A DNA stretch of 64,000 nt, taken from Dyella mobilis (GTDB taxonomy: Bacteria > Pseudomonadota > Gammaproteobacteria > Xanthomonadales > Rhodanobacteraceae). The stretch covers positions 1 to 64,000 of the forward strand of contig NZ_JADIKF010000035.1 of NCBI RefSeq assembly GCF_016904945.1, in the 5' to 3' direction. Position numbers and translations under genes: made by a program. The stretch's first letter is position 1. Every line of letters starts with the position of its first letter. Shown here piece after piece: positions 34,814 to 43,453 of this stretch. The notes beneath the pieces were generated by a model that searched no databases, had not been told where the DNA came from, and saw only the letters and a list, made by a program, of their open reading frames with translations.

Positions 34814-37800
34814 TTAAATTCTAACGGCGTCGTCCTCGTCGTCACGATCGGATTCCGGCACCGTGTCCGCGTTCTTGATAATACGGCGTGTAAAGTCCAT
34901 GGGAATAATCGCTTTCCCTGTATCAATGGTGTAATCGCCAAAACGATTAATGTGTGAGGTCCGGTAGGGAGACAGGCCGCTTAGGACCTCAGGGCTGATC
35001 TCAATGCCCTCATCCCTTAGCAACTCAAGCACGCGCGACATCTGCTCGACATTGTTCAAAATCACCATGTTTGCTACAAGGTGATTGTAGGCAATGATCT
35101 TGCGTTGCTCATGGCGGTCGTTTTCACGAATGATTCCCATGCCACCAAAGAACACCCACTGTACGAAATTATTGAATTGCTCACTCTTGTTGGTGGCTGC
35201 CTGAATGACCCTCCTTACTTCAGGATCATCGATGTAACGCAGTAAAAACAGTGTGCGTATGACGCGGCCGAGCTCCTTGAATGCAAAATAGAGCTTGCTC
35301 TTGTTGAAATTGCCAAACCTGCGAAGAATTGTCGAGGCTGAAATCTTGCCCTTCATGATGGACACGGCTACACGCAACATGTCGTGGTAATGCGTCTGAA
35401 TCAATCCCCAGTCAATGACGCCTTCACTGAAAAGTGACTGAATGTGCTGATAGGTGACGTCGGTATCCGGCTTGGACAGCGCAAGGTCCTTGATGTTACG
35501 GATACGCGGCATCAATTGGATGCCGAGGAGGTGCGCAAGGGCAAAGACGGGGAAATTTTGAGCCTGGGTATCACCATGCACGGTATCCGGATGGATGTCG
35601 GATTTGTTTTCGATCAGGCCATCCAGAATGTACACCGCCTCGTACGCCCCGCAGGGAATAAAGCGGCTGAAGAGGGCGATATAGTTATCCGTGACGTGGT
35701 AGTAGCCAATGCCGCCGTATCCACCGTAACGAATGTGGTACTCCGACAACATGTTTTCTTCGTACACATTCCACTTTGTTCCGTCGGCCGATGCCGACTT
35801 TCCTTTACCCCAGTAGCTGGGCAATTCGTACTTGTTGTAGGCGTTGATGACATCAGTGCAGGCCTGTTCGAGGGTATCTTCGGTCACCATCTTTAGATTC
35901 AGCCATGAGTGCTGGCGGCGATTGAGGCCGCGGATTGAGCGGGCTGTCTGCGTGGGACCTAAATTGCAGCCGTAGCAAAATAAGGTTGCGACCACTCGAT
36001 TGCGAAGATCCTTGATGCGGGACTCCGAGCCGGATAATGGCTTGAAATACTTATCCATATCCATCCAGTGCGTCACGTCTACCAGGACGTCGATGATGCT
36101 CGTTTCTTCCAGTCTTTCAGTAATCAACTGGTCAATGGCGGCAAGCGCTTGAGATATTTCTGTGCGCTTGAGCTTTTTCAGCACCAGTCGGCCGTCAACG
36201 ATATCGGTATCGATGTTCTCGGGGAATCGAGCGTCGACCTCCAGGCACTTGGCCCTAAGCTGCTCGCGCAGGCCCGTGATGAAAGGTTCCGGATCCGTAT
36301 CGACACCGGCCGCCTCACCGTACCCCTTCAATTCCTCCAGGAAGGTGTCGTTGTCGACCAATTCCTCACGATAGTCATCGTAGCGATCGCCGCCGGGCAC
36401 AAATACATCACCTGACTTCAGCTCATTCTTAATCTCGAAAAGAACGGCTAACTCGAAATAACGGCGATGCATCCATCCCGCGCGATCGGCGCCCCAGGTT
36501 TTCGGGAACACGTGCCTTCGCCAGTTGACAGACATCCAGCTAAAGTCACGTTCCATGTCCAGGCCAAAGGAAGCAACCTCAACGACTTCCTTCCGCTGTG
36601 AGCGCAGCTGACCCATTGCAAGAATCAAACGCTCCATCGTCATATCTTGTGACGACGTCCTAAGGTCCATGATCTGGAGGCAATTTAAGAGCAGTGCACG
36701 TATGCTTGCATAAGGCTTTGCCAGGAATGGTAGGAAGTTCTTGTCAGCATGCGCCATATGCTCTTCGCAATCGGCGAGAAGCTGCGAGACATTTGGCTCG
36801 ACGACATCGCCGATCGCATCGATGCGTTGAGTGTCGGTGCCGTCCAGGCGATAGGCCTCCAAAATGTTCTTAAGCTGCGCAATGAGGTTGTCGGTGCGCT
36901 TGAGGTGTTGAGCCTGGTAGGCCAACAATGACTTTTGCGCGGCGTTCTCCAGGTTTTGCATCAACCGTATAAATAGGTCGGCCGCATCATCCAGGACTTT
37001 CCCCAACTGGGCACGGATAAAAATGGCAGCAAGGGCGTAGCGCTTCTCGGGCGTAAGCTCCGCTAATTCGCCGGCATCCAGAGCCCGGGCCATGTTTCGA
37101 AAATATTTGAGTTTTGAAACGGGCATTTCCATTTTTGGAATGGCATCTGCCAGGCTTTGTAGCCGCTCGACATGTTGCAAGTAGGAGCGCACTTCCTTGT
37201 TGCCTGGGCGCTTGGGTTCGCGCTTTAGCGCTTGCCATCCGGTGTAGGTATTTCCCGGTGCGACCGCAAGTAAGGTGTCAATCAGCTTCTTTGCATGGGG
37301 TGACAGGGCGTTCGTGATGTTTTCGTAATGGCCATTGTGGATCACCTCACGTGCGGATGCTGCGATGTCATCCAGCATGCGAAATGCAGGCATTTCATAA
37401 CGATGGTGCGCCAGTTCTTCAACCATGACGTTGATGATGTCGGCAAGCATGTGCTTGGTGGTTGCCGCATTTTCCGCGACTGTCTTCAACCAAAGTCGGC
37501 CCTCTTCGGCGAGAGGTCGTACATTGAAGTAATCGCGAAGTTTCGCAATGTGATCGCGCCGTACACGCGATTGATCATACTCATCCAAGTCCGATGGAGA
37601 CAGCTTGAGTTGATAGCTGAGGGATTTGGCGACGTGTCGAACAATGCGCTCGGGGGTGTCCTTGAGAAGACCGAATGTTCCGAGCCGTTGAAACATTTTG
37701 AGCTGCAGGGCCAGCATGACGCGGCGATGTGTCTGAGAGCTCACTGTCTGAATGAACGCCATTTCATCCAGTGTTGGCGTGTAGTAGTCGTGAAGCTCTT

Positions 37801-37855
37801 TTGAGGATATGTCTTGCTTCAGGCGGGGATAGTTGGTTTCGTGGGGCGCAGTCAT
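34814..37855 (-). CDS. tnpA: Tn3-family transposase TnpA
   Basis: A 1013-residue DDE transposase, the normal size for Tn3 TnpA. The DUF4158-type N-terminal DNA-binding region (residues about 15-170, EMAFIQTVSSQTHRRVMLAL) is followed by the catalytic domain. Catalytic residues are visible: first Asp in SASADGTKW, second Asp in VHGDTQAQNFPVFALAHLLG, and Glu in QAATNKSEQFNNFVQWVFFG. The DGLIENKSDIHPDTVHGD segment is a family hallmark. It catalyses replicative transposition by cutting at the terminal repeats. The gene appears intact. Confidence 0.93.
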   Translation of the reverse strand: MTAPHETNYPRLKQDISSKELHDYYTPTLDEMAFIQTVSSQTHRRVMLALQLKMFQRLGTFGLLKDTPERIVRHVAKSLSYQLKLSPSDLDEYDQSRVRRDHIAKLRDYFNVRPLAEEGRLWLKTVAENAATTKHMLADIINVMVEELAHHRYEMPAFRMLDDIAASAREVIHNGHYENITNALSPHAKKLIDTLLAVAPGNTYTGWQALKREPKRPGNKEVRSYLQHVERLQSLADAIPKMEMPVSKLKYFRNMARALDAGELAELTPEKRYALAAIFIRAQLGKVLDDAADLFIRLMQNLENAAQKSLLAYQAQHLKRTDNLIAQLKNILEAYRLDGTDTQRIDAIGDVVEPNVSQLLADCEEHMAHADKNFLPFLAKPYASIRALLLNCLQIMDLRTSSQDMTMERLILAMGQLRSQRKEVVEVASFGLDMERDFSWMSVNWRRHVFPKTWGADRAGWMHRRYFELAVLFEIKNELKSGDVFVPGGDRYDDYREELVDNDTFLEELKGYGEAAGVDTDPEPFITGLREQLRAKCLEVDARFPENIDTDIVDGRLVLKKLKRTEISQALAAIDQLITERLEETSIIDVLVDVTHWMDMDKYFKPLSGSESRIKDLRNRVVATLFCYGCNLGPTQTARSIRGLNRRQHSWLNLKMVTEDTLEQACTDVINAYNKYELPSYWGKGKSASADGTKWNVYEENMLSEYHIRYGGYGGIGYYHVTDNYIALFSRFIPCGAYEAVYILDGLIENKSDIHPDTVHGDTQAQNFPVFALAHLLGIQLMPRIRNIKDLALSKPDTDVTYQHIQSLFSEGVIDWGLIQTHYHDMLRVAVSIMKGKISASTILRRFGNFNKSKLYFAFKELGRVIRTLFLLRYIDDPEVRRVIQAATNKSEQFNNFVQWVFFGGMGIIRENDRHEQRKIIAYNHLVANMVILNNVEQMSRVLELLRDEGIEISPEVLSGLSPYRTSHINRFGDYTIDTGKAIIPMDFTRRIIKNADTVPESDRDDEDDAVRI

Positions 37856-37896
37856 ACAATCAACGGTCTCCGTGTAGAGGTGATTGAGAGGTGCTA

Positions 37897-39189
37897 CTAA
37901 GCCCAGCGGCGATCATGGACCTCGTCGTAAAGGGAGGCGTCCAGATCGTGATCGTGGTTGTCAGCGATCCGATACAGGTCTTCGATCAGTGAGGAGGCGA
38001 TCTCACTCAGGACAACGTCGTTTTCCGCCTCGACCGTCAACGCATATTTGGATCGGTCACGATTGAGCGCGACGGCCTGATGGGGTGCCAGGCATATTCC
38101 TTCGATGGTTTGGCGTAGTTGTTTGGCGCCCTTTCCCTTACGCCTGGGCGTAAGTCGCACGGTCAGCGTCAACGCAAAGGTGGGAAGTGTCGCGGCTGCC
38201 GCCATGCTGGGCGAGGGAAGGGTGAGCGGCACGGAAGGAACGAGAGGGGAAGGAAGTGCCGCTTCGATCCGTTGTTGGCCGAACGCATCCGGTACGTCGA
38301 TGTAGCGCATGGCCGACTGCACGTCCTTCCAGCCCACATATTCCATCAGGGCTTTGATGTCCCATCCACTGGCATTGGCCCAACCTGCAAAGCCGCGGCG
38401 TAACGAATGACCGCTGTAGGCTGCCGGTGCAGCCAGACCTGCTCGTGTGAATAGCCGCCGCAATAGAGGAACGACGCTGTTGGAATGCAGGGGCTTGGCT
38501 GCCAGGCCGCCCCATTGATTGACGCTTCGGAAAAGAGGGCCTTCGGTGATAGCCGCTGCGGTCATCCAATCTAGTGTGGCCGTTACCGGACACCACCGGC
38601 TCAAGGCCGGTACGGGAAATGTGGTTCCGACGTTTTGGCGATCCCCTTTCGTGCGAGGCAGGAAACAGGTCATGCCTTGGCCCGGAACAACTTTGATGTG
38701 CTGTGCTTCCAGCCGCGTTAATTCATCCGTCCGAAATCCGCGCCAGAATCCCAAGAGGAGCATGGCCTTGTCGCGCCGATGACGAAGGGCGGTGCTGACA
38801 TCGCCGCATGCGTCTGCCGCTGCCTTGGCCGTATCCAGCCAGTCCGCGATCTTGGCGATAGCCGTCAATTGCAATGGCTCCGCGCGCTTTGGTTCGACCG
38901 GATGCAAAGTCTTGATGCCCTTGAGGGCATTTTTGACGATGGGCGCGGCTGTGGGATCGGCAAAGCCATGCTCGCGATGCCACTGCGCGAGCGCAGCGAG
39001 TCGGCGGCGCAACGTGCTTACGGACAGTGTCGCGGCATAGGCTGCTAAATAGTCGGCGATGTTTTGGGCCGTAGCAGGAAGCAACCCGCCAAAACTGATT
39101 TCAAAATGCCGCAGGTCGGACGCATAGCTATTCAGCGTATTTTCGCGCTGCGCAGCTTCCAGGTACTGCTCAAGGGTATGGGACGGCAT
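37897..39189 (-). CDS. Tyrosine recombinase, probable TnpI-type resolvase
   Basis: A 430-residue site-specific recombinase. Residues about 5-95 are the SAM-like core-binding domain (LNSYASDLRHFEISFGGLLP). The catalytic domain shows the first Arg in FWRGFRTDELTRLE, the Lys in LPRTKGD, HSLRR (His and second Arg), the Trp/His position in VGWKDVQSAM, and the nucleophile Tyr in MRYIDV. After about residue 305 there is an extra C-terminal domain of some 125 residues with no recognised fold, making it longer than TnpI of Tn4430. It lies 41 bases upstream of tnpA on the same strand, so it probably resolves cointegrates of this element. Confidence 0.85.
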   Translation of the reverse strand: MPSHTLEQYLEAAQRENTLNSYASDLRHFEISFGGLLPATAQNIADYLAAYAATLSVSTLRRRLAALAQWHREHGFADPTAAPIVKNALKGIKTLHPVEPKRAEPLQLTAIAKIADWLDTAKAAADACGDVSTALRHRRDKAMLLLGFWRGFRTDELTRLEAQHIKVVPGQGMTCFLPRTKGDRQNVGTTFPVPALSRWCPVTATLDWMTAAAITEGPLFRSVNQWGGLAAKPLHSNSVVPLLRRLFTRAGLAAPAAYSGHSLRRGFAGWANASGWDIKALMEYVGWKDVQSAMRYIDVPDAFGQQRIEAALPSPLVPSVPLTLPSPSMAAAATLPTFALTLTVRLTPRRKGKGAKQLRQTIEGICLAPHQAVALNRDRSKYALTVEAENDVVLSEIASSLIEDLYRIADNHDHDLDASLYDEVHDRRWA

Positions 39190-39333
39190 AGACGATGAGT
39201 GCGTGGTGGGAAGAAAGGGATTACAGATTCAGCAAAAACGTGACATGCCGATCCGGCCATCCCAGCGGCGCGGGGGATCGCGGGCCATCTATTGACGTCA
39301 TCCCTTCGAACGGGTCAACTAGAGACGCTCTTT

Positions 39334-39382
39334 GGGAGATGGCATACCTCCCTGAACCGCCGCGAGGCTGATGATGCCTACC
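39334..39382 (+). ncRNA. Fluoride riboswitch 1 (crcB motif), upstream of the DUF190 gene
   Basis: The aptamer pattern is nearly perfect: GGGAGATGGCATACCTCCC, then GAACCGCC, then GGCTGATGATGCCTAC. These are the conserved GATGG..., AACCGCC and CTGATG..CCTA blocks of the fluoride aptamer, with GGCAT able to pair with ATGCC. A hairpin (CCAACCCG/CGGGTGG) starts right at the 3' edge of the aptamer and is a candidate expression platform. The next gene on this strand is the DUF190 protein at 39619. The 236-base leader between has a 74-codon frame that I do not think is a gene. Confidence 0.93.
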
Positions 39383-39618
39383 AACCCGGGCTTTCGGGTG
39401 GAGGCGCTGCGTGACCGCTATCCGCGAGCTCGGCCGCTGTTTGTTGACCACCGAGTACCGCGCACCCTCGAATACGCCGACTTTTACCGTTCTTTTTACC
39501 TGACACCGATTGCATTGGGTGCTGACGGGCGAATGGGGTTCGGCATAGCGAATGGGCGTGGTGCGTCGCAGCATACTCGGATCCACTTTGGCTGACTTCG
39601 TCATTGGAGGCGCTCGTT

Positions 39619-39939
39619 ATGAAGGGTTATTCGCTTCGTTTCTACATGCACGAAAACCAGAAACACCGTGGCATGCTGCTGTACGAATGGGTCCTGGAGA
39701 AAGCCAAGGCGACTCACGTCCACGGGGGATCTGTCTTCAAGGCCATTGCCGGTTTTGGCCGTCATGGGGTTATGCATGAACAGCATTTCTTCGAACTGGC
39801 CGGTGACATGACGGTCTTGGTGGAATTCATCGTGGATGACACGGATGCGGGCAAGTTGCTCGACATCGTCCATGAGGATGGGGCGCCCCTGTTCTGGGCC
39901 AAGTTCCCCGCGGAATTTGGTATCGTCGGAACGGATTGA
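39619..39939 (+). CDS. DUF190 PII-like protein under a fluoride riboswitch
   Basis: A 106-residue protein of the DUF190 family (MKGYSLRFYMHENQKHRGML, ATHVHGGSVFKAIAGFGRHG, LVEFIVDDTDAGKLL). DUF190 proteins have a ferredoxin-like fold related to PII signal proteins and often accompany crcB fluoride channels. I start it at ATG 39619, which follows GGAGG. Here it has its own fluoride riboswitch but no crcB neighbour. It may sense a nucleotide or metal and adjust a transporter; that is inference. Confidence 0.85.
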   Translation: MKGYSLRFYMHENQKHRGMLLYEWVLEKAKATHVHGGSVFKAIAGFGRHGVMHEQHFFELAGDMTVLVEFIVDDTDAGKLLDIVHEDGAPLFWAKFPAEFGIVGTD

Positions 39940-39971
39940 CGGTACCTGCTGATGGGCTAACCACGTTAGCG

Positions 39972-41267
39972 TCATGGCCGTCGAGACATCATCAGTAGGT
40001 GAAGGCACTTCAGTGGGTTGATGGCCCATGCTGAGAGCGGTATGTCTGCAAGGTAGATGCGGACATACCGCGCAGTGATGCGGTGCTTTAAGGCCGTATA
40101 CGCCTGCCATCTAACGTCCCAGTTACGATCACTTAGCCGATTAGTGAGCCAGCTACCCGACTCAACGGGGTCTAGCCGTTCAACAGCAATGGCGGCGGCG
40201 GCGCGCACTCGCGAGTTCGCATGGTGTATCAACTGTTTGAGAGCGGCTGCCGTGGGGGTGTTCCACCGATGTATGCCAAAGACGAGTTCGTCTTCCGAAA
40301 CGGCCGTCATGACACGATGCAAATTCCTGGCATTGTCACCGGTCCATTGCAGCAATTGAGTCAACAGCCAATACCGTCCCCAGGTATCTGAGGGGTGGGC
40401 ATTGTCATAGATGTCTCTTTCCCTGTTAGCTCGCAGGATGTCGAGCCCAGACTCCAGGAATAGCGGTCCTGCTTGTTGCAGTCGATCACGACAGGCCGAT
40501 GCCAAGATAGGATCTTTGCTTAATACGCCATGCAAGAGGGCCTCGATGGTGGCGGTGTCCTTTACGTCAGGCATCACCAGAGCGGCGGCGCTATGTACCA
40601 TGCAGCACGCATGGCTCAGTGCTTTGTCTGTAAGCCCTCTTTCTACGGCAACGTGAATGGAGGCCAACCATCGAAATGCACGGACGAGAGCAAGACGCGT
40701 GCGGGGCGAATCGCTGGAAGGGTCTAACCAGGCCTGTATTGCGGCTAACACGGACTGGACGCTTTCGGGTCGCAACGCGTGAAGGGCCGATTCAGCGGGC
40801 GACGCCAGTACATCATCGGTGAGTAGCTCGACTAACGATGCCCTCAACCCGAGCACCCTCAACGTTCCCGCCGCACGAATGGCAGAGGGCAATCGTTCGC
40901 TTTGAATGGCCCAGCAAATATCGTCTACGGTGGCCTCATTTTGCACGACCAAGGCGCCCATCGCCGCATCCTTGACCCGGTATTCGGACTCAGCCAGACC
41001 GGGAGGGAGCTCGTGAAGGGGATACGCACGAAGAAGCTGACGTAATAGTTCAGGCACTCGCGCATCGTGAAGACGTCCCAACATTTGCACCGCCAGAACA
41101 CGGGGTTGGGATACCGGTTGGGGACCTTGTTTTAGGTAATGGGCTAACGGTTCAATGGCGCGATGGCCTAAAGCGAGAATGTTCTCAACAGCCATCTCGC
41201 GTCTGGCCAAATCATCGAGCCATGCAGCGACCTGGATCGTATCCTTCTGGGTATTCGGGCCGTTCAT
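39972..41267 (-). CDS. HEAT-repeat protein, last gene of the fluoride/complex-I-like operon
   Basis: A 431-residue alpha-solenoid. The ATG at 41267 overlaps the stop of the upstream small ORF as ATGA, which fixes the start; the longer open frame to 41555 is Arg/Cys-rich and overlaps the GTPase gene. Repeats of paired helices are visible (RVLAVQMLGRLHDARVPELL, SAIRAAGTLRVLGLRASLVE, SRVRAAAAIAVERLDPVESG, RNWDVRWQAYTALK). HEAT solenoids act as protein scaffolds or adaptors. Position downstream of a dynamin-like GTPase and a respiratory-type complex suggests a role in assembling or tethering them. Confidence 0.75.
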   Translation of the reverse strand: MNGPNTQKDTIQVAAWLDDLARREMAVENILALGHRAIEPLAHYLKQGPQPVSQPRVLAVQMLGRLHDARVPELLRQLLRAYPLHELPPGLAESEYRVKDAAMGALVVQNEATVDDICWAIQSERLPSAIRAAGTLRVLGLRASLVELLTDDVLASPAESALHALRPESVQSVLAAIQAWLDPSSDSPRTRLALVRAFRWLASIHVAVERGLTDKALSHACCMVHSAAALVMPDVKDTATIEALLHGVLSKDPILASACRDRLQQAGPLFLESGLDILRANRERDIYDNAHPSDTWGRYWLLTQLLQWTGDNARNLHRVMTAVSEDELVFGIHRWNTPTAAALKQLIHHANSRVRAAAAIAVERLDPVESGSWLTNRLSDRNWDVRWQAYTALKHRITARYVRIYLADIPLSAWAINPLKCLHLLMMSRRP

Positions 41268-41512
41268 GGGATCGATGCCTGCCATGCGTCGGCATGGCCG
41301 ATCACAGCGCCGACTTTGCGGTGATATCGGAGGCTGACAACGGCTGCCATACAAACGTCGTAACGTGGATGATGCCGTGCCACGTGGAACGACGCGGCAT
41401 GCGGATGCGCCCGCCGAGTTTCGATGCCAGTACCACCGTAGGGGTAACACGTACATGTTTCCTCGATTCTCGCGCAGCACTCCGGACAGAAGCAAACGAT
41501 ATGCACAGACAT
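41264..41512 (-). CDS. Small Cys-rich ORF between dynamin and HEAT genes
   Basis: An 82-codon frame whose ATG lies 3 bases past the GTPase stop and whose TGA overlaps the HEAT start (ATGA). That fit on both sides is the argument for translation. The N-terminus is cysteine-rich (MSVHIVCFCPECCARIEETC, then CYPYGG), which could bind a metal; the rest is His/Arg-rich and less convincing. Not recognised as a family. Confidence 0.4.
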   Translation of the reverse strand: MSVHIVCFCPECCARIEETCTCYPYGGTGIETRRAHPHAASFHVARHHPRYDVCMAAVVSLRYHRKVGAVIGHADAWQASIP

Positions 41513-41515
41513 GGT

Positions 41516-43438
41516 TTAGCCCGGACGCTCTGACATTGATGACGATGCCTGACACGTCCGATCGCCTAATAATGTGGTGAGATGCTCAAGGTCGTTGTTA
41601 AGAGTTGCCGCATCGGTGGGGATCCCCGAGAGGAGAGCCCCTGACGCCTCCATGGTGTGATGGCGAAGCTCTCGCACGCGCTGATCCAGCCAATGATTGA
41701 GCTCGTTGGCATACGCGTCAAAGCATTGGTTTAAACGGTCACTCACGACGCGTTGCAGGCGCCGGCGAAATAGGGGGCGACGCCATAAGCTTAGGCCCAT
41801 CCCCGATGAAATGTGCCAATCGCTCGGAAGCGTCGCAGCAAAAGGCGGCGCGCCACGCAGCACCTGAGCAACGGCCGAAGGGTTCATGTCGTGGGTGATT
41901 CGGCGCAGTTCGCCCAGGACATCGCGGACCACGGCGTCGGCGAGTGCCGCGGCACGGTCGGAGAGATCCTCTGCTGTCAGCGTTAGGTTCCTGGGTGTTT
42001 GCGCCGTCACTTCCTCAATGATGACGTCAGCGCCGCGCTCGGCGAGATCGCGAATCAGGCTGTGCAGGCGTGGATGAACATCGTCCAGATCGGCCAGAAC
42101 GTCGGCATGCCCGCCCACGTCATGCTCGGGAGGAGATAGCGCGGGCAGTTCTGCAATCGCTTGCTGTAAGGTAATGCGTACTCGATTGGCCAGGTCCAGG
42201 ACGCGACCCTGATGTCGGACGCTGGCTTGTTCTGCGGTCTTTTGAAGGCCCTTTCGAAATGCATCATCGAGCCACGCCTGAAGCGTGTCATGGTGTTCCG
42301 GCTGGATGCTGACAGCCTGGACAGATACGGACTCTCGCACGGCCTCACGAAGCGCTTGCGTCACATATTCACGTTGTTGGTTCAACGCGTCGCCCGATAC
42401 GGTATCGGCCTTGGTGAGCACGACAAGCCAATAAGCGCCGGCATCCCTCAGCGCACGCACAATGTCCAGATCTTGCGGCATTAAGGTCGCTGCCGCATCG
42501 ATAGCGATAACGCCCATATCGCAGCGCGGTAAATAATCGAGCGCATGGGCCGATGCATGCGCGTGAAGAGAGCCGAGCCCAGGCGTGTCCGCGAGAACGA
42601 CGCCGTTTTGAAGAATGGCGGCTGGAAAATGGATGCTCACTTCGCGCAGGCGAAGGCGATTGCCGGGATTGCCCGCTTCGTCGACATAGTCGTGCAGATT
42701 CTCGGGCGCAATGGCCTCCACTTCACCCTCGACATTCATGGCGCGAATGTCGATGTTTTCGCCGTAACGAATGCGGGTGACGACCGTTGTAACCGGAACA
42801 GCTCCCACTGGGAGCAAAGGGTGGCCCAGAAGGGCGTTGACCAAGGACGACTTGCCGCTACTGACGCGTCCGAGAAGGGCCACCTCTACGCGGTCCCCCT
42901 GCTCGCGAGCGAGCAGAGCTTCCAGCCGGCTGCGATACTCGAACAAACGATGTCGCTCTATGATCTCCGTCAACGCAGCGAGCAACACATCATCGATTCC
43001 CGATGGCAAACGCAGCGGCTCACGGCGGAGCTCGCCGCCCATGGTGTTGAGAAGCATGACCAATTCAGCGGATAGCGCGCGGCAAGCTTGTTCATCCTCG
43101 GTACTTATTTCTCCATAACCGCGCAAATTACCTGGACGAAGCTCGTAGACGGCGTTACGTATGAGTGCAAGGTGGGTTTCAAAGCTCCAGGATGCTTCAA
43201 TAAGATCATCCTGCCGATAGTCGATGCGGTACGTGTCCATGAAACGACGCATGACCGCACGCAGCCGCGCCAGATGGGCCACCAACGCGTCGATTCGCTC
43301 CTGCGAGGGAAAGTTGCGGTACTCGTGGAACAGGGCGTCCCTGTCATTCCCATGAAGTTGCGCAATCGACTCGCCTACCTCGCGTTCGATGTGGCGTAAG
43401 GCGGTAGCGAGATAGCGACGGTGGTTGTCCGAAAACAT
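41516..43438 (-). CDS. Dynamin-like GTPase
   Basis: A 640-residue large GTPase. A helical N-terminal region (about 1-185) precedes the G domain: P-loop LLGRVSSGKSSLVNALLG, switch threonines in VPVTTVVTRI, G3 VVLADTPGLGS, G4 VVLTKADTVSG. A long helical C-terminal part (about 380-640) would form the stalk, with a basic WRRPLFRRRLQR patch that could touch membrane. Bacterial dynamins bind and remodel or protect membranes. It sits 15 bases downstream of the NuoL/HyfB-like gene, in the fluoride-riboswitch operon, so membrane repair under fluoride stress is a reasonable guess. Confidence 0.85.
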   Translation of the reverse strand: MFSDNHRRYLATALRHIEREVGESIAQLHGNDRDALFHEYRNFPSQERIDALVAHLARLRAVMRRFMDTYRIDYRQDDLIEASWSFETHLALIRNAVYELRPGNLRGYGEISTEDEQACRALSAELVMLLNTMGGELRREPLRLPSGIDDVLLAALTEIIERHRLFEYRSRLEALLAREQGDRVEVALLGRVSSGKSSLVNALLGHPLLPVGAVPVTTVVTRIRYGENIDIRAMNVEGEVEAIAPENLHDYVDEAGNPGNRLRLREVSIHFPAAILQNGVVLADTPGLGSLHAHASAHALDYLPRCDMGVIAIDAAATLMPQDLDIVRALRDAGAYWLVVLTKADTVSGDALNQQREYVTQALREAVRESVSVQAVSIQPEHHDTLQAWLDDAFRKGLQKTAEQASVRHQGRVLDLANRVRITLQQAIAELPALSPPEHDVGGHADVLADLDDVHPRLHSLIRDLAERGADVIIEEVTAQTPRNLTLTAEDLSDRAAALADAVVRDVLGELRRITHDMNPSAVAQVLRGAPPFAATLPSDWHISSGMGLSLWRRPLFRRRLQRVVSDRLNQCFDAYANELNHWLDQRVRELRHHTMEASGALLSGIPTDAATLNNDLEHLTTLLGDRTCQASSSMSERPG

Positions 43439-43453
43439 GCCTCGCCAGTGAAT

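Larger units (their letters stand above)
34757..39189 (-). mobile_element. Tn3-family transposon core (transposase plus tyrosine recombinase)
   Basis: A co-oriented pair, recombinase then transposase, with the transposase stop close to a phage-gene breakpoint. This is the organisation of Tn3-family elements that use a tyrosine recombinase for cointegrate resolution (as in Tn4430-type elements). A classic 38-bp GGGG...TAAG terminal repeat was not found at either side, so the borders are uncertain. The right end may lie beyond the window, which would make the fluoride island passenger DNA. Confidence 0.65.

Noticed and set aside
34757..39334. Tn3-type 38-bp terminal inverted repeats (GGGG...TAAG)
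   Set aside because: I searched both flanks by eye and found no convincing pair, so no transposon ends are annotated.
39371..39595. A 74-codon frame in the leader between riboswitch 1 and the DUF190 gene
   Set aside because: Its start codon lies inside the aptamer and the sequence has no family features; more likely untranslated leader.
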